Positions 26,164 to 35,296 of a stretch of 64,000 nt of DNA are shown here, in pieces. The position numbers were made by a program, and so were the translations under genes. Position 1 is the stretch's first letter; every line of letters starts with the position of its first letter. The notes below the pieces were generated by a model. The model did not search any database, was not told where the DNA came from, and saw only the letters and a program-made list of their open reading frames with translations. Source of the DNA: Leptolyngbya sp. SIOISBB (GTDB lineage: Bacteria > Cyanobacteriota > Cyanobacteriia > Phormidesmidales > Phormidesmidaceae); the NCBI GenBank assembly GCA_010671905.1, contig JAAHII010000001.1, positions 5,890,001-5,954,000 of the forward strand, in the 5' to 3' direction.

Positions 26164-27060
26164 ATGGACAATCTCAACGACATCCTGGTTTTCACGAAAG
26201 TGGTTGAGCGGGGTAGCTTTACTGCAGCGGCCGACCTCCTGGCATTACCAAAATCATCCGTCAGTCGAGCCGTATCCCGACTGGAAACCCGCCTCGGCAC
26301 TCGATTCTTGCAGCGCTCCACTCGCCGGATTCATCTCACAGAAGTTGGTCACCGCTACTACGATCACTGCCGCCGCATCATTCAGGAATTGGAAACTGCC
26401 AATAGCATTGTTGAAAGCTATAAGTCCCAACCGTCAGGGTTGCTGCGCGTGACAGCTCCCTACGTCTTGGGGCAAGCTTTTTTGGGCCCCATCGTGACGG
26501 AGTTTCTAGCGGCTCATCCCCAAGTCACGTGTCAGGTAGAACTCTCGAACCGCCGGATCGACTTGATTGAGGAGGGCTTTGACCTGGCGATTCGGGTGGG
26601 CACGCTACCGGATAGCTCACTGATTATGACCCACTTGGGACGGGCTAGGACCGGGCTCTTTGCCAGCGCTACCTATCTCCAATGCTATGGCACCCCACAA
26701 CTGCCGACGGATCTCTCTAACCATGTTTTGCTTGATCTAGGGACTACCCTCAGCCAGACTTGGATGCTGAGCCAGGGGGCAGAGCACGTGGAAATTCCTG
26801 TTTCGCCGCGATTACTGTGCAATGATGTCGCGATTCTATTAAAGACAGCGATCGCCCAGCAGGGCATTACGGTGTTGCCAAAATTCGTCGCCCAAAAGGC
26901 CGTGGAACAGCATCAGCTTCAACCCGTTCTACCCAATTGGCAGGTTACACAAGTTGATATCAATGCCTTGTACCCCTCATATAAGGATCTATCACCGACC
27001 GTTCGTGCTTTTATTGAGTTAGCCAAATACTCCCTGAAAAAAGTTTTGGTGGGTGCATAA
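26164..27060 (+). CDS. LysR-family transcriptional regulator
   Basis: 298 residues. N-terminal winged helix (DILVFTKVVERGSFTAAADLL, SSVSRAVSRLETRLGTRFLQR) and C-terminal periplasmic-binding-like effector domain (GLLRVTAPYVLGQAF, RVGTLPDSSLI). It belongs to the CrgA/DmlR-like subgroup by its STRRIHLTEVG stretch. Divergent from the SDR gene, so local autoregulation and SDR control are likely. An attC-like site lies downstream, so the two-gene unit may have travelled as one cassette. Confidence 0.93.
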   Translation: MDNLNDILVFTKVVERGSFTAAADLLALPKSSVSRAVSRLETRLGTRFLQRSTRRIHLTEVGHRYYDHCRRIIQELETANSIVESYKSQPSGLLRVTAPYVLGQAFLGPIVTEFLAAHPQVTCQVELSNRRIDLIEEGFDLAIRVGTLPDSSLIMTHLGRARTGLFASATYLQCYGTPQLPTDLSNHVLLDLGTTLSQTWMLSQGAEHVEIPVSPRLLCNDVAILLKTAIAQQGITVLPKFVAQKAVEQHQLQPVLPNWQVTQVDINALYPSYKDLSPTVRAFIELAKYSLKKVLVGA

Positions 27061-27111
27061 TAGCTGTCTAACATGCCCAAATTGTAGTATCTATACGAAT
27101 GGTTCAACTGC

Positions 27112-27198
27112 CACCTAAACTATCCTGTTGGAGCGGACTTTGGACTTATCCATAGTGGCAAATAATGTATCTACAGCCGCTCAATAGGGCCGTTAGCC
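27112..27198 (+). repeat. attC-like recombination site 3
   Basis: Right box GTTAGCC and degenerate left box CACCTAAAC. The inner arms CCTGTTGGAGCGG and CCGCTCAATAGG are complementary except for an extra G, the extrahelical base expected in attC. Confidence 0.65.
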
Positions 27199-27234
27199 AC
27201 TAGTTCAAAATCAGAAGCCAAATTAGTTGCCTAA

Positions 27235-27651
27235 ATGACAACTTCGTACATTCATCGCCGCCGAGTTCTCTTCGGTGATTGCGACCCCGGAGGGATCGTC
27301 TATACACCCAGGGTTAGTCACTTCGTCGTAGAAGCGGGCTTGGAGTTTCTTGGGGATGTGTTGGGCGGTCCGGCAGAACGCCGAATGTTTGAAATGGGCA
27401 TTGCCCCGCCAGCAAGAAAGCTCAGTTTGGAGTTCTTGAAACCAATGTCATGGGACGACGAACTGGAGGTTGCTGTTCACACCTTAGACGTGGGGAATAG
27501 TTCATTCTCGCTTTCGTTGCTGGGAACTGTTGCAGAGGTGCCTGTATTTACCGCAGAGCTTTCTTTGGTATGCGTTTCCACCGAATCATTCAAACCAGTA
27601 GAGTTACCAGATGAATTCAAGAAGGGGCTATTGGCGAGGCTTGTCGGCTAA
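27235..27651 (+). CDS. 4-hydroxybenzoyl-CoA thioesterase-like (hot-dog fold) protein
   Basis: 138 residues. The opening HRRRVLFGDCDPGGIVYTPR is the 4HBT active-site segment (D-x-D-x-x-G-I-V-Y), with the Asp used in thioester hydrolysis. The following central helix and the SLEFLKPMSWDDELEV strand match acyl-CoA thioesterases. The stop codon lies within the left box of the next attC-like site and another such site precedes the gene, so this is a clean single-gene cassette. Acyl substrate unknown. Confidence 0.85.
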   Translation: MTTSYIHRRRVLFGDCDPGGIVYTPRVSHFVVEAGLEFLGDVLGGPAERRMFEMGIAPPARKLSLEFLKPMSWDDELEVAVHTLDVGNSSFSLSLLGTVAEVPVFTAELSLVCVSTESFKPVELPDEFKKGLLARLVG

Positions 27652-27736
27652 TGTCCATGTTGCATGCGACGTTGTTTGACCCGCTTGCCGCAAAGGCATG
27701 TGTTGCCTCAAACGTGCCTGGACGTGGGCGTTAGCT
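27646..27736 (+). repeat. attC-like recombination site 4
   Basis: Left box GGCTAAT contains the stop codon of the thioesterase gene; right box GTTAGCT. Inner arms include GTCCA with CTGGAC and GTTTGA with TCAAAC. Confidence 0.6.
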
Positions 27737-27840
27737 GGCCTCAATCAGACGGCAACTTTAAGTTCCAATATCCTTTATCTATAGAGCCCATTTCTTAGAT
27801 AGCTGACCTAGCTCGACCATTCAGTTTGAAAGAGTTCAAA

Positions 27841-28545
27841 ATGACTGACTTCCCTGCCATTTTCCAAAATCAGTATAGCTGCGCCCTTTTAGCCGATGCC
27901 GCCTTTCGAGCAGGTGTCCCATTCGGTGCTGCTCCACACGGTCTCACGCCGATTGATTGGGCAATGAAATTAGCTGGTCCGATGATCACTGTCCAGGCCA
28001 ATAATGATCTAGTCACTATCCTGGCTGGGATCCATCAGGCAAGAGCTGGTGATGTCGTCGTAATCACGAATCACTCACATGAGGTTGCCTTGATTGGCGA
28101 TCTGATCGCCACCGAAGCCAATCGCAAGAATCTTGCAGGTATCATAGTTGACGGATTTGTTCGTGATACGACTGAGCTGATTGAGATTGGGGTACCGATC
28201 TTTTGTAAGGGCGCGTATCCAATTGGTCCTTTGAAACTCCCTCAAGAGTTGAAGGCGATCGGTAACATCGGTTTAGACCTCACACTCGGAAACACCACAA
28301 TCAAGTCAGAGGATTGGGTCTTTGGTGACGCTGATGGGGTTATTTTCCTTAGGAGTTTGGACTTACCAGAAGTTTTCGAATGGGCGGAAAAGTCGTATCG
28401 AAGAGAGGAGTTTCTAGCGGCCCAGATCCGTTCGGGAGTTTCATTGGGAGAGTTACTGGATCTGGAAAACTTTTTGGCGAAGCGAGCCTCTAATCCAAAA
28501 GCTGACTTCAATGAGCATATTTCTAAATTAGGCCAAGCAATCTAA
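27841..28545 (+). CDS. RraA-like / HMG-CHA aldolase-family protein
   Basis: About 234 residues. Core motif GDLIATEANRKNLAGIIVDG followed by FVRDT gives the G-x20-R-D pattern of class II HMG/CHA aldolases and RraA proteins. The flanking AGDVVVITNHS and GADGVIFL-like (GDADGVIFLRS) segments agree. Possible activities include divalent-metal-dependent oxaloacetate decarboxylation or aldol cleavage; RNase E inhibition cannot be inferred. The ATG at 27841 is preferred to an upstream TTG at 27826. Flanked by attC-like sites on both sides. Confidence 0.85.
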   Translation: MTDFPAIFQNQYSCALLADAAFRAGVPFGAAPHGLTPIDWAMKLAGPMITVQANNDLVTILAGIHQARAGDVVVITNHSHEVALIGDLIATEANRKNLAGIIVDGFVRDTTELIEIGVPIFCKGAYPIGPLKLPQELKAIGNIGLDLTLGNTTIKSEDWVFGDADGVIFLRSLDLPEVFEWAEKSYRREEFLAAQIRSGVSLGELLDLENFLAKRASNPKADFNEHISKLGQAI

Positions 28546-28616
28546 AGATATCAACTTTAGTACTGCCAACTCTAACAAGTGCGATCGCTGGCTTGAATAA
28601 CTTTCAGGTGATAGTC

Positions 28617-28707
28617 AGCTAACACATCAGTGGAGCGAATGAGCAAGAGTCATGGTGCTTCGATTCGATTCGATGTTCTATGCCACCGCCCACTTTTGCC
28701 GTTAGAC
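28617..28707 (+). repeat. attC-like recombination site 5
   Basis: Left box AGCTAAC, right box GTTAGAC (fits GTTRRRY). Inner arms AGTGGAGCG and CGCCCACT. Confidence 0.55.
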
Positions 28708-28809
28708 CTTCAATGACCAAAACTTTGGAAGATAGAAAATAGCAAGAAAAGGTGAGACAAAGGTTTTAGTGACTAAGTACCATGGATTCTCATTAGGAGA
28801 CTTATAGAT

Positions 28810-29688
28810 ATGGCTTGGTCACAACGGATGAATTTGGCTATCGAATACATTGAGAGTAATTTAGATGGTGTGCTTAGCATTGAGGATGTCGCAAAAGTAG
28901 CATGTTGTTCTAAGTATCATTTTCATCGAATGTTTTTTGCTTGCTTTAAAGTCACGTGTGCTGAGTATATTAGAAGGCGCAAACTTACTATGGCTGCGGT
29001 TGATTTGTTGAAAACTGACAAAAGTATCTTTGATATTGCTTTGAAATATGGATACGAATCTCCGAATGCTTTTACTCGCGCATTTCGGAACATACATGGA
29101 ATCAATCCAAGTCAAGCTCGCTCAGGCGCAGCTACGCTTTCTTCATATAACCGAGTCTTCTTCCCAGTAGAAATTCAAGGTGGAGAAAATATGCACTATA
29201 AAATAATTGAAATTCCGGAATTTAATATTATTGGCAAAAGTAAGAGCTTTGAATTCGATAGGTTTGTTAAAGATGGTCCTAAATTCTGGAAAGAGTATGT
29301 TATCTCAGAAGATTATCAAAAACTATATGGTCTGAATAATGGTAGGCCAGGTCCAACAACAAATTCGCCTTTGCTTTCAGTATATTTTCCGAAAGAAAAT
29401 GGAAAACGAGATGAATTCATAGATGTTCTCGGTATGGAGGTGACAAGCGAATTTGCGTCAAGTGAATTTGAAGTTCACACGGTGCCTTCAGCAACTTATG
29501 CGGAATTTAACTGTATTTATAAGACCTCCATGAAAACGAATCGATATATTTATGGAGAATGGTTTCCTTCAACTGGGTACGAGCGAGACGGGAATAAGCC
29601 AGACATTGCGGCTTATTTTCCAATACCGTTTAGACCAATAAGCGAAATGTGTGTTTGCTGGTGGATACCTGTAATTGTTAAACAATAA
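28810..29688 (+). CDS. AraC-type regulator with GyrI-like effector domain
   Basis: 292 residues. N-terminal AraC DNA-binding domain (LSIEDVAKVACCSKYHFHRMF; SIFDIALKYGYESPNAFTRAF, then HGINPSQAR). The C-terminal ~160 residues form a GyrI/Rob-like ligand domain (YKIIEIPEFNIIGKSKSFE, PSATYAEFNCIYKT, PSTGYERDGNKPDIAAYFPI). Such proteins bind hydrophobic cationic drugs and activate efflux genes; here there is no efflux neighbour. The coding sequence is noticeably more AT-rich than its neighbours, indicating transfer. It is flanked by attC-like sites. Confidence 0.9.
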   Translation: MAWSQRMNLAIEYIESNLDGVLSIEDVAKVACCSKYHFHRMFFACFKVTCAEYIRRRKLTMAAVDLLKTDKSIFDIALKYGYESPNAFTRAFRNIHGINPSQARSGAATLSSYNRVFFPVEIQGGENMHYKIIEIPEFNIIGKSKSFEFDRFVKDGPKFWKEYVISEDYQKLYGLNNGRPGPTTNSPLLSVYFPKENGKRDEFIDVLGMEVTSEFASSEFEVHTVPSATYAEFNCIYKTSMKTNRYIYGEWFPSTGYERDGNKPDIAAYFPIPFRPISEMCVCWWIPVIVKQ

Positions 29689-29707
29689 TGAGACGAGCAA
29701 TCAATTG

Positions 29708-29773
29708 GCCTAACAAAGCACTGCTGTCGAACAATTTTTCCGCTGTGCTGCAAAGTACAGCGCGGCGTTAGTA
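29708..29773 (+). repeat. attC-like recombination site 6
   Basis: Left box GCCTAAC, right box GTTAGTA. Arms GCACTGCTG and CAGCGCGGC pair partly. Length ~66 bp. The right box continues into the module before tail copy 3. Confidence 0.55.
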
Positions 29774-30072
29774 GGCTTTGCATAGGAACATAATGATCGC
29801 CCCTGAACTCAGATTAGAGTCAAACTAGAGTTGCAGAGAGGTGTGCCATGACTCACAACTTGAGGGGGCGATCGCTTCTGACCTCAACAACCTCCGCTTC
29901 CTTATCCAACACGAAGTCCACCTAACAATAATCCGGACACTTTTCCAAACAAGCTCTGAAAACCTTGATTTTTCGTTAGCTGAACAGCTACGCAAGAGTC
30001 CTGAAAACCGCATTCCACCGTTGCCCTTAAAAAGTTGTCTGGAGTGTTGACCTAATCTGGTGATTGATTGAG
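29774..30072 (+). repeat. Composite repeat: upstream module plus ATPase-tail copy 3, interrupted
   Basis: The shortened upstream module (CATAGGAACATAATGATCGCC, then CAAACTAGAGTTGCAG) leads to the tail, which begins at 29868 and resumes after a 124-bp insertion at 29926-30049. Without the insertion the tail is about 75 bp, as in the other copies. Confidence 0.85.
29926..30049. mobile_element. 124-bp MITE inside tail copy 3
   Basis: Flanked by ACCTAA on both sides (29920-29925, 30050-30055), consistent with a target duplication. The ends are imperfect inverted repeats: CAATAATCCGGACACTTTT at the left against CAACACTCCAGACAACTTTT read inward from the right. No open frame of note. Confidence 0.7.
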
Positions 30073-30127
30073 TCAATAGGTTTGAACTTTTGTGGCCAAG
30101 GCAGCCAATCTGATGACATCGTTTTGC

Positions 30128-30256
30128 TTCCACATAACAACCCACCTGTAAATGGGTTCAAAAGCCATCGAAAGCTTTATCCCGCAAATGTTTCAATGGC
30201 ATTGAGAAGCCATCATAATATGCGGAAACTTTCTGTCTAATAATATTGTTAGGCTT
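30128..30256 (+). repeat. Conserved module after the tail repeat (copy 3)
   Basis: CCACATAACAACCCACCTG, AATGGGTTCAAAAGCCATCG, TTCAATGGCATTGAGAAGCC and TCTAATAATATTGTTAGGC. It precedes the 30336 gene by about 80 bp and could supply its promoter. Confidence 0.7.
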
Positions 30257-30335
30257 CTTTACTTACAGGATGGGGCAATAACTTAAAAGTGATCTGTTGG
30301 GAAGCATAGAACTAGAATTTTCATTGGAGTAAATT

Positions 30336-30983
30336 ATGTGGGCAGCCTGTATCAGTGAGCTTTCACCATTTCCGTACGCATTAAAAGCAGAAGTCCCTAA
30401 GTTTCTTAAGAAGGCATTCAACGGTGCAGGCATATCTAATGATGATGAGATATTTATCCCTGTTCGCCCAGTCACACTTTTGGGGTCATGCAGTACGGCG
30501 GCTTATGCCGACTGTCCTAATATGCCAGAGCATCATATAGAGAATTCTAAGTGGGACGACGATCCAGCATACTATCTGAATCATGTGGGGAAGTATTATT
30601 GGTTTGATTTCGATGTCGCTTTTCCGAACGTAGAGTTGCTGCAATTACGAATGGTCTTCAACGTAGGAGATGGTGACTGTAATGATGGTATGTGGGGGGC
30701 AGTCTGGGATCGTAATACGGAAGATTTAGTCGCGAACATTTTGAGTACTGGTGATAGCGAAGCAACGGTGCAAGCGATTTCAACGAAATATCTTGATATG
30801 TATGAGTCTCAATCGATTTGGTTTCCTAGTCGTTTTGAAGAAAGAGATGATGATCCGATACCTTGTATGACAATGGAATATGCTAATGATTTAATGCTGG
30901 AAAAGATTATAGGTCTAGCTATCAGAATATGTTGCGTTTATAGCTATAAGTGGAATTACGAATACCACGGCTACTTACCATAG
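30336..30983 (+). CDS. Hypothetical protein, cassette-borne
   Basis: 215 residues, no recognised family. Acidic and aromatic-rich (DDDPAYYLNHVGKYYWFDFDV, GDGDCNDGMWGAVWDRN). No signal peptide or membrane segment. ATG start at 30336, with GGAG upstream. The DNA is AT-rich compared with the core genes. An attC-like site follows 46 bp after the stop, so it is most likely the single gene of a cassette. Confidence 0.6.
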   Translation: MWAACISELSPFPYALKAEVPKFLKKAFNGAGISNDDEIFIPVRPVTLLGSCSTAAYADCPNMPEHHIENSKWDDDPAYYLNHVGKYYWFDFDVAFPNVELLQLRMVFNVGDGDCNDGMWGAVWDRNTEDLVANILSTGDSEATVQAISTKYLDMYESQSIWFPSRFEERDDDPIPCMTMEYANDLMLEKIIGLAIRICCVYSYKWNYEYHGYLP

Positions 30984-31029
30984 AAACTTATGGTGTTTAT
31001 CTGGCGCAAAATAAGGGACGGCTTCAGAA

Positions 31030-31117
31030 GCCTAACAATTCGGTTGCAGCGGAACGTCTCAGTTATTTTGATTGAGAGCATTGGTTTGTCTGCGTCCGCT
31101 GAACCGAGCCGTTATGC
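31030..31117 (+). repeat. attC-like recombination site 7 (best-formed)
   Basis: Left box GCCTAAC and right box GTTATGC match the classical consensus. Arms CGGTTGCAGCGGA and TCCGCTGAACCG are complementary except for one unpaired G, the extrahelical base that directs strand choice by integron integrase. About 88 bp. Confidence 0.8.
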
Positions 31118-31242
31118 CGCAAGTCCTCGGTTGGGGAGTAGTTTCAACCCGCTGTTAGGGGATTTAAGAGCAAAGGCGTAGAGCAAAGTGACTGTAACGA
31201 CAATTTGTAGTTACAATTGGTTATTGAAACTATCGTTCAAGA

Positions 31243-31518
31243 ATGGAATATGAATGGGATGAAGTAAAGCGTCTTGCTAATCTTCGTAAGCATGGAATCG
31301 ATTTTACTGATGTCCCATCCGTATTTAACGGCGATATTTTGACCGTAGAGGATGATCGCTACAACTATGGGGAGCAGCGGTTTGTCACATTTGGTTTGTT
31401 GCAAGGGCGAGTAATCGCCGTTGTCCATACTGAGCGTGAGAATTGTATCCGTATTATTTCTGCAAGAAAGGCAACGAGATATGAACAACGAACCTACTTC
31501 GAGCAACTCTCAAACTGA
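31243..31518 (+). CDS. brnT: BrnT-family ribonuclease toxin
   Basis: 91 residues, full length. Conserved motifs: YEWDEVKRLANLRKHGIDF, VFNG (D/E rich loop), RFVTFGLLQGRVIAVVHTER and IRIISARKATRYEQ, all typical of the BrnT RelE-like fold. It cleaves RNA to arrest growth when unneutralised. The antitoxin gene overlaps its 3' end by 38 bp. Confidence 0.92.
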   Translation: MEYEWDEVKRLANLRKHGIDFTDVPSVFNGDILTVEDDRYNYGEQRFVTFGLLQGRVIAVVHTERENCIRIISARKATRYEQRTYFEQLSN

Positions 31519-31756
31519 CTGGCAGCGACTGGATGCGATGACGGATGAAGATATTGATTTATCAGATTGTCCAGAGGTTACCCCAGAAATGTTTGTCAAG
31601 GCCGTAGTGCGACGGGGTTTACCTGTGACCAAGACTAAAGCTCAAGTTACCCTCCGTATCGATAGCGATGTATTGGAGTGGTTTAAGTCTCAAGGGCAAG
31701 GCTATCAAACACGGATCAATCAGTTGCTACGAGCATATATGGATGCACATCAATGA
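31481..31756 (+). CDS. brnA: BrnA-family antitoxin
   Basis: 91 residues from the ATG at 31481. The C-terminal half is a ribbon-helix-helix domain (KAQVTLRIDSDVLEWFKSQG, YQTRINQLLRAYM), which binds the operator; the N-terminal part (DAMTDEDIDLSDCPEVTPE) is the BrnT-binding segment. Overlaps brnT, so both are made from one transcript, autorepressed by the complex in known systems. Confidence 0.92.
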   Translation: MNNEPTSSNSQTDWQRLDAMTDEDIDLSDCPEVTPEMFVKAVVRRGLPVTKTKAQVTLRIDSDVLEWFKSQGQGYQTRINQLLRAYMDAHQ

Positions 31757-31765
31757 CGGACAGGG

Positions 31766-31905
31766 GGGCTGTTGCATTTAAATTTGAGTGTATAGCGGCA
31801 TAATAATCCCAATGCACACCGACCGCCGAGAGGTTGTCTGTTGGATGTTCAAGGTTATCTGCGACGGGTGATTGGGAACGTTGTGCAACAAAAGTGCATA
31901 ATTGA
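31766..31905. other. Possible insertion-sequence end remnant
   Basis: GGGGCTGTTGCATTTAAATTTG near 31766 resembles the ends of IS6/IS26-type elements (G-G-x-x-C-T-G-T-T-G-C-A), and TTGTGCAACA near 31880 is its partial inverted partner. No transposase is present between them. Confidence 0.3.
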
Positions 31906-31916
31906 GTGGAATGTTA

Positions 31917-33055
31917 TTACGCTTTGCTAGCTTCTACCAATATTTCCTGAACAGCCCTTAGCGATGATTCCAGCGCACTCTGCATCCAGCCTTGGTTGGT
32001 TGATGTATGTTCCCCCGCAAAGTAGATGCGTCCTTCTGGGGCAATCCCATGCTCATATAGACTCGATTGCTGATATGGCCTTATCAAAGACCAAGCTCCT
32101 AGACTCCAACGATGATTATCCCAACTCCAACTTTCCATGCTCTGGATTGTTCCATTTTGATTAACCTGTGGATGAATCTTCGCAAGATTCTGCTGAACGA
32201 TTCTATAGCGCTCCTGCTCAGGTAAGTGTGCTAAGTGACGGGCTAGATTACCTGTTGTATAAGACGCTAGCAAAACAGATGGATTAGCCGAAATGGCATG
32301 AGTTTTGGCCTGTGCATTATCTGAAGGATAATGGATCGTAGAGATGGGCAAGTCGCTCGACGTACTCCCCCCATATATCCCATCCTCTATTTCCCAAAAA
32401 CGGCGATTCGTTACAGCGAGTACCTTCGTAGCAGAGACATAAGAAAACTCGCGAATAGCTCGATGCTTAGAGGCAGAAAAAGGATTATCCAGTTTAGATA
32501 AAACAGGGAAAGGAATTGTACAAAGAACAAAGTCTCCGACTTCTCGCTTGATGCTATTTTCTTCTACATAAACGGCTGTTGCCTCAGATGCATCATCATC
32601 TCGCTCTAGACGAATTACTTCACAGCCCATTCTCGGCTTCGATTTGAGTTTGTCTGCCAGAGCAGCCGGAAGAAGAGCACTACCACCCGCGATTTCCTCC
32701 ATCTCACCATAATTTCCGCCCACACGAACAAAACTAAGCGCTGAAAAATACATCAGACCGCCCAAAAAACCATTTGCCGCTGCCATCATTTCAATAGCAT
32801 TGTCTGAAAAACCAGACGCTTTACACCACTGAAGCATGGACTGCTCATCCATCTTGCGGACGGCTGGACTTTCAATTTTCTGGGCAAAGATCTCAGCTTT
32901 CTCCTGTTCACTCAACTCAGAAAGATGACTTCTAATGACAGTTCCTAAAACATCATCTGGCGTCAAACCTATCTCCGAATTAGTCAGATTATAGAGACTA
33001 ATCAACTGTTCTGAATTCGTAACCGTTCCAGAAACTAAAGAAAGCTTTATAGCTT
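31917..33055 (-). pseudogene. Flavin amine oxidase, C-terminal part (interrupted by IS66)
   Basis: About 370 codons encoding the substrate and C-terminal FAD region of a monoamine oxidase-type flavoprotein: KVLAVTNRRFWE, WSWDNHRWSLGAW, and the FAD-binding end GRIYFAGEHTSTNQGWMQSALESS. The N-terminal part lies on the far side of the IS66-like element at 34634-35134. The reading frames join as ...IRAQAIKLSL... if the element is removed. Inactive as split. Confidence 0.88.
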
Positions 33056-34633
33056 GAGCCCCGAAAAATGTTCTAGATATGGAACATGGACGAGATTGAG
33101 ATTGGCGGAGAAAAGATCCCCGAACAGGATTGGGAAGCCGCGCCAGCGAGTGTAAAGAGGGCGCTGGTCAATCTAGCTGAGCAGGTAAAACAGCTGAGTG
33201 AGCGTCTAGCGGCAGTAGAGGAAACGCTCAACCAGAACTCGTCGAATTCGTCGCGTCCCCCCTCCAGTGATGGGTTTGCCGCGAAGCCAACCAAAGCCCC
33301 TCAGCGACGCAAGGCTAAAGGTAAGCAGAAACGTCCTCGCCAGGTTCGTCAGTTGGTTGCCGTGGAGCATTGTAACCAGGTGTATGAAGAGAAACCGGAG
33401 GTTTGCCCAACCTGTGGTGAGCGACTGAGGGGCGAAGACCCGCATCCACATCGCCATCAAGTATGGGAATTGCCACCGATCCAGCCGTTGGTGATGGAGT
33501 ATCGCCTGCATGAGTTGCCGTGTGCCGCCTGTGGTGCCAAGACTCGAGCGCGGTTGCCTGGCGGTGTATCGGCATCAGGAAATGGCGAGCGATTGAGTGC
33601 GGTGGTGGGGTTGCTCAGCGGCGTCTATCGCCAAAGTCACGCTCAAGTGCAAGGTTTGATGCAAGAGGTCTTTGGCATCAGGTTGTCCTATGGCGGCGTG
33701 CATCGACTCCGGTGTGAGATGAGTGAGGCCATTCGCCCAATGGTGGAGCAGGCCAAAGCGTATGTCTGCCAGCAACCATTGCTGCATAGTGATGAAACCA
33801 GTTTCCCTCAGGGCAATCGCGATGGCCACAATCCGCAGGCTCGACAAGGCTGGCTATGGGTGTTAGTTACCCCCCTGATGAGTTGGTTTGCGGTGGTCCT
33901 CAGTCGCTCACAGGAAACCGCCAAGCACTTGATTGGTGAGACCTTTGACGGCATTGTTAGCTCGGATCGCTACGGGGCTTACGGCTGGATTGAGGTGACC
34001 CGACGGCAAGTGTGCTGGGCGCATCTCAAACGAGACTTAACGGCCATCGCTCAGCGAAGCGGAGTTTCTCAAGGAATTGGTGAATCCTTGTTGCGTCGGC
34101 AACAGCGGTTGTTTCGATGGTGGTATCGAGTCCGTGATGGCACCCTCTCACGAGAGACTTTCGAGCAGATGGTGGCGCATCTGAGAGCCGGATTTAAAGC
34201 CGAGTTGGAAACCGCTGCCCGTCTGCCCATCGGCGAGCGAGAGAAAACGCCGTTGGCAAAAACCGTTCGCACCTGCCAGAAGCTGCTGCAGGTGGAAGCC
34301 GCGCTCTGGACGTTTGTCTACACCCCGGATGTTGAGCCCACCAATAATGCGGCAGAGCGGGCCTTACGTCCGGCGGTGATTTGGCGGCGCACGAGTTTTG
34401 GCTCACAATCGGAAGCTGGGAGTCAGTTTGTCTCCCGGATGCTCACGGTTTCTACCTCTCTCAAGGCTCAGAACCGTCCGGTGCTGGAGGCGCTGACCCA
34501 AGCTTGTCGAGCCGCACGCTTAGGCCAGGAACCCCCTTCCTTGTTACCAGAAACTGAAATGCTGCCTCAGCCGCCTCCGGTTCTTTTGCTGCCTCAGCCT
34601 TTGTGAGGAATGGATACCTGAATTCTTAGCCCG
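33056..34633 (+). mobile_element. IS66-like insertion sequence
   Basis: About 1.58 kb, inserted in an amine oxidase gene, with only the large transposase and no TnpA/TnpB accessory genes. Exact ends are uncertain: the flanks show CTTGAGCC on the left and TCTTAGCC on the right, which look like an imperfect 8-bp target duplication, typical of IS66 in length. Terminal inverted repeats were not evident by eye. Confidence 0.75.
33086..34606 (+). CDS. IS66-family transposase
   Basis: 506 residues, apparently intact. N-terminal coiled region (VKQLSERLAAVEETL), then the Asn-Ser-S-R-PPSSD linker, a zinc finger (CPTCGERL, CAACG), and the DDE core: LHSDETSF, CWAHLKRDL, and the ending EPTNNAAERALRP with TSFGSQSEAG. 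The length and motif order fit full IS66 TnpC proteins. It may be active. Confidence 0.93.
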   Translation: MDEIEIGGEKIPEQDWEAAPASVKRALVNLAEQVKQLSERLAAVEETLNQNSSNSSRPPSSDGFAAKPTKAPQRRKAKGKQKRPRQVRQLVAVEHCNQVYEEKPEVCPTCGERLRGEDPHPHRHQVWELPPIQPLVMEYRLHELPCAACGAKTRARLPGGVSASGNGERLSAVVGLLSGVYRQSHAQVQGLMQEVFGIRLSYGGVHRLRCEMSEAIRPMVEQAKAYVCQQPLLHSDETSFPQGNRDGHNPQARQGWLWVLVTPLMSWFAVVLSRSQETAKHLIGETFDGIVSSDRYGAYGWIEVTRRQVCWAHLKRDLTAIAQRSGVSQGIGESLLRRQQRLFRWWYRVRDGTLSRETFEQMVAHLRAGFKAELETAARLPIGEREKTPLAKTVRTCQKLLQVEAALWTFVYTPDVEPTNNAAERALRPAVIWRRTSFGSQSEAGSQFVSRMLTVSTSLKAQNRPVLEALTQACRAARLGQEPPSLLPETEMLPQPPPVLLLPQPL

Positions 34634-35134
34634 TATACGTTGGTTACGTAGATAGTAGTATGTCTCAGGATTAACTGTTACCGATGGACGGAGTTGTAAG
34701 TTACACTCATTCACGTAATGATGGGTCAGCTTATGAATCCTAGCGATTTGCGATGCACCGACTTCGCCATACAAGCCGTTCCCAAAGCGCAGAGTACGAA
34801 CTCGTCCCCCAATATGACTGCGTTCTGCCTCTAGAATGACGCATGAATGTCCTCGCTTTTCTAACTCGTAAGCTGCACAAAGTCCTGCCATTCCTGCTCC
34901 CAAAATTATCACCTTTAAAGATTGACTGGGATTGGGGATAGCATCTAATTCATTCAGCAAATTCGTAGACTTGACTTCTGTCTCAGAAGCCTTTGCCTGT
35001 AATGGCGCTCTTGTGTGAATAAAATGAGATGTGAAAGCAGCACTACCTAAAGCAGCACCACCTCGCAAGAGCCAACGACGACTGATTGGAGATAGGGAGT
35101 TAAAGTCAAAAAAAGTTCGAATATCTTGATTCAT
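34634..35134 (-). pseudogene. Flavin amine oxidase, N-terminal part (interrupted by IS66)
   Basis: Begins with a twin-arginine leader (SRRWLLRGGAALGSAAF) followed by the FAD Rossmann motif VIILGAGMAGLCAAYELEKRG and the GG-doublet-like ERSHIGGRVRTLRFGNGLYG. This is the start of an exported L-amino-acid/monoamine oxidase. Coding homology ends near 34634, where the IS66-like element begins. It sits downstream of DUF4079 and AraC genes in the same direction. Confidence 0.88.
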
Positions 35135-35296
35135 TTGTAGTTATCCAAAGTTGCTTTCTAAGTCAAAATGAGAGACGAATTTATATTTTTGAAGAAATTG
35201 CCTATCGCACAGATAAATTTCTAGAAAGAGTGATGAATATAGCATTGATGAAGTTCTTTTATCCTTGAAAGCCATTAATCGACTTGGTTCCTTCTT

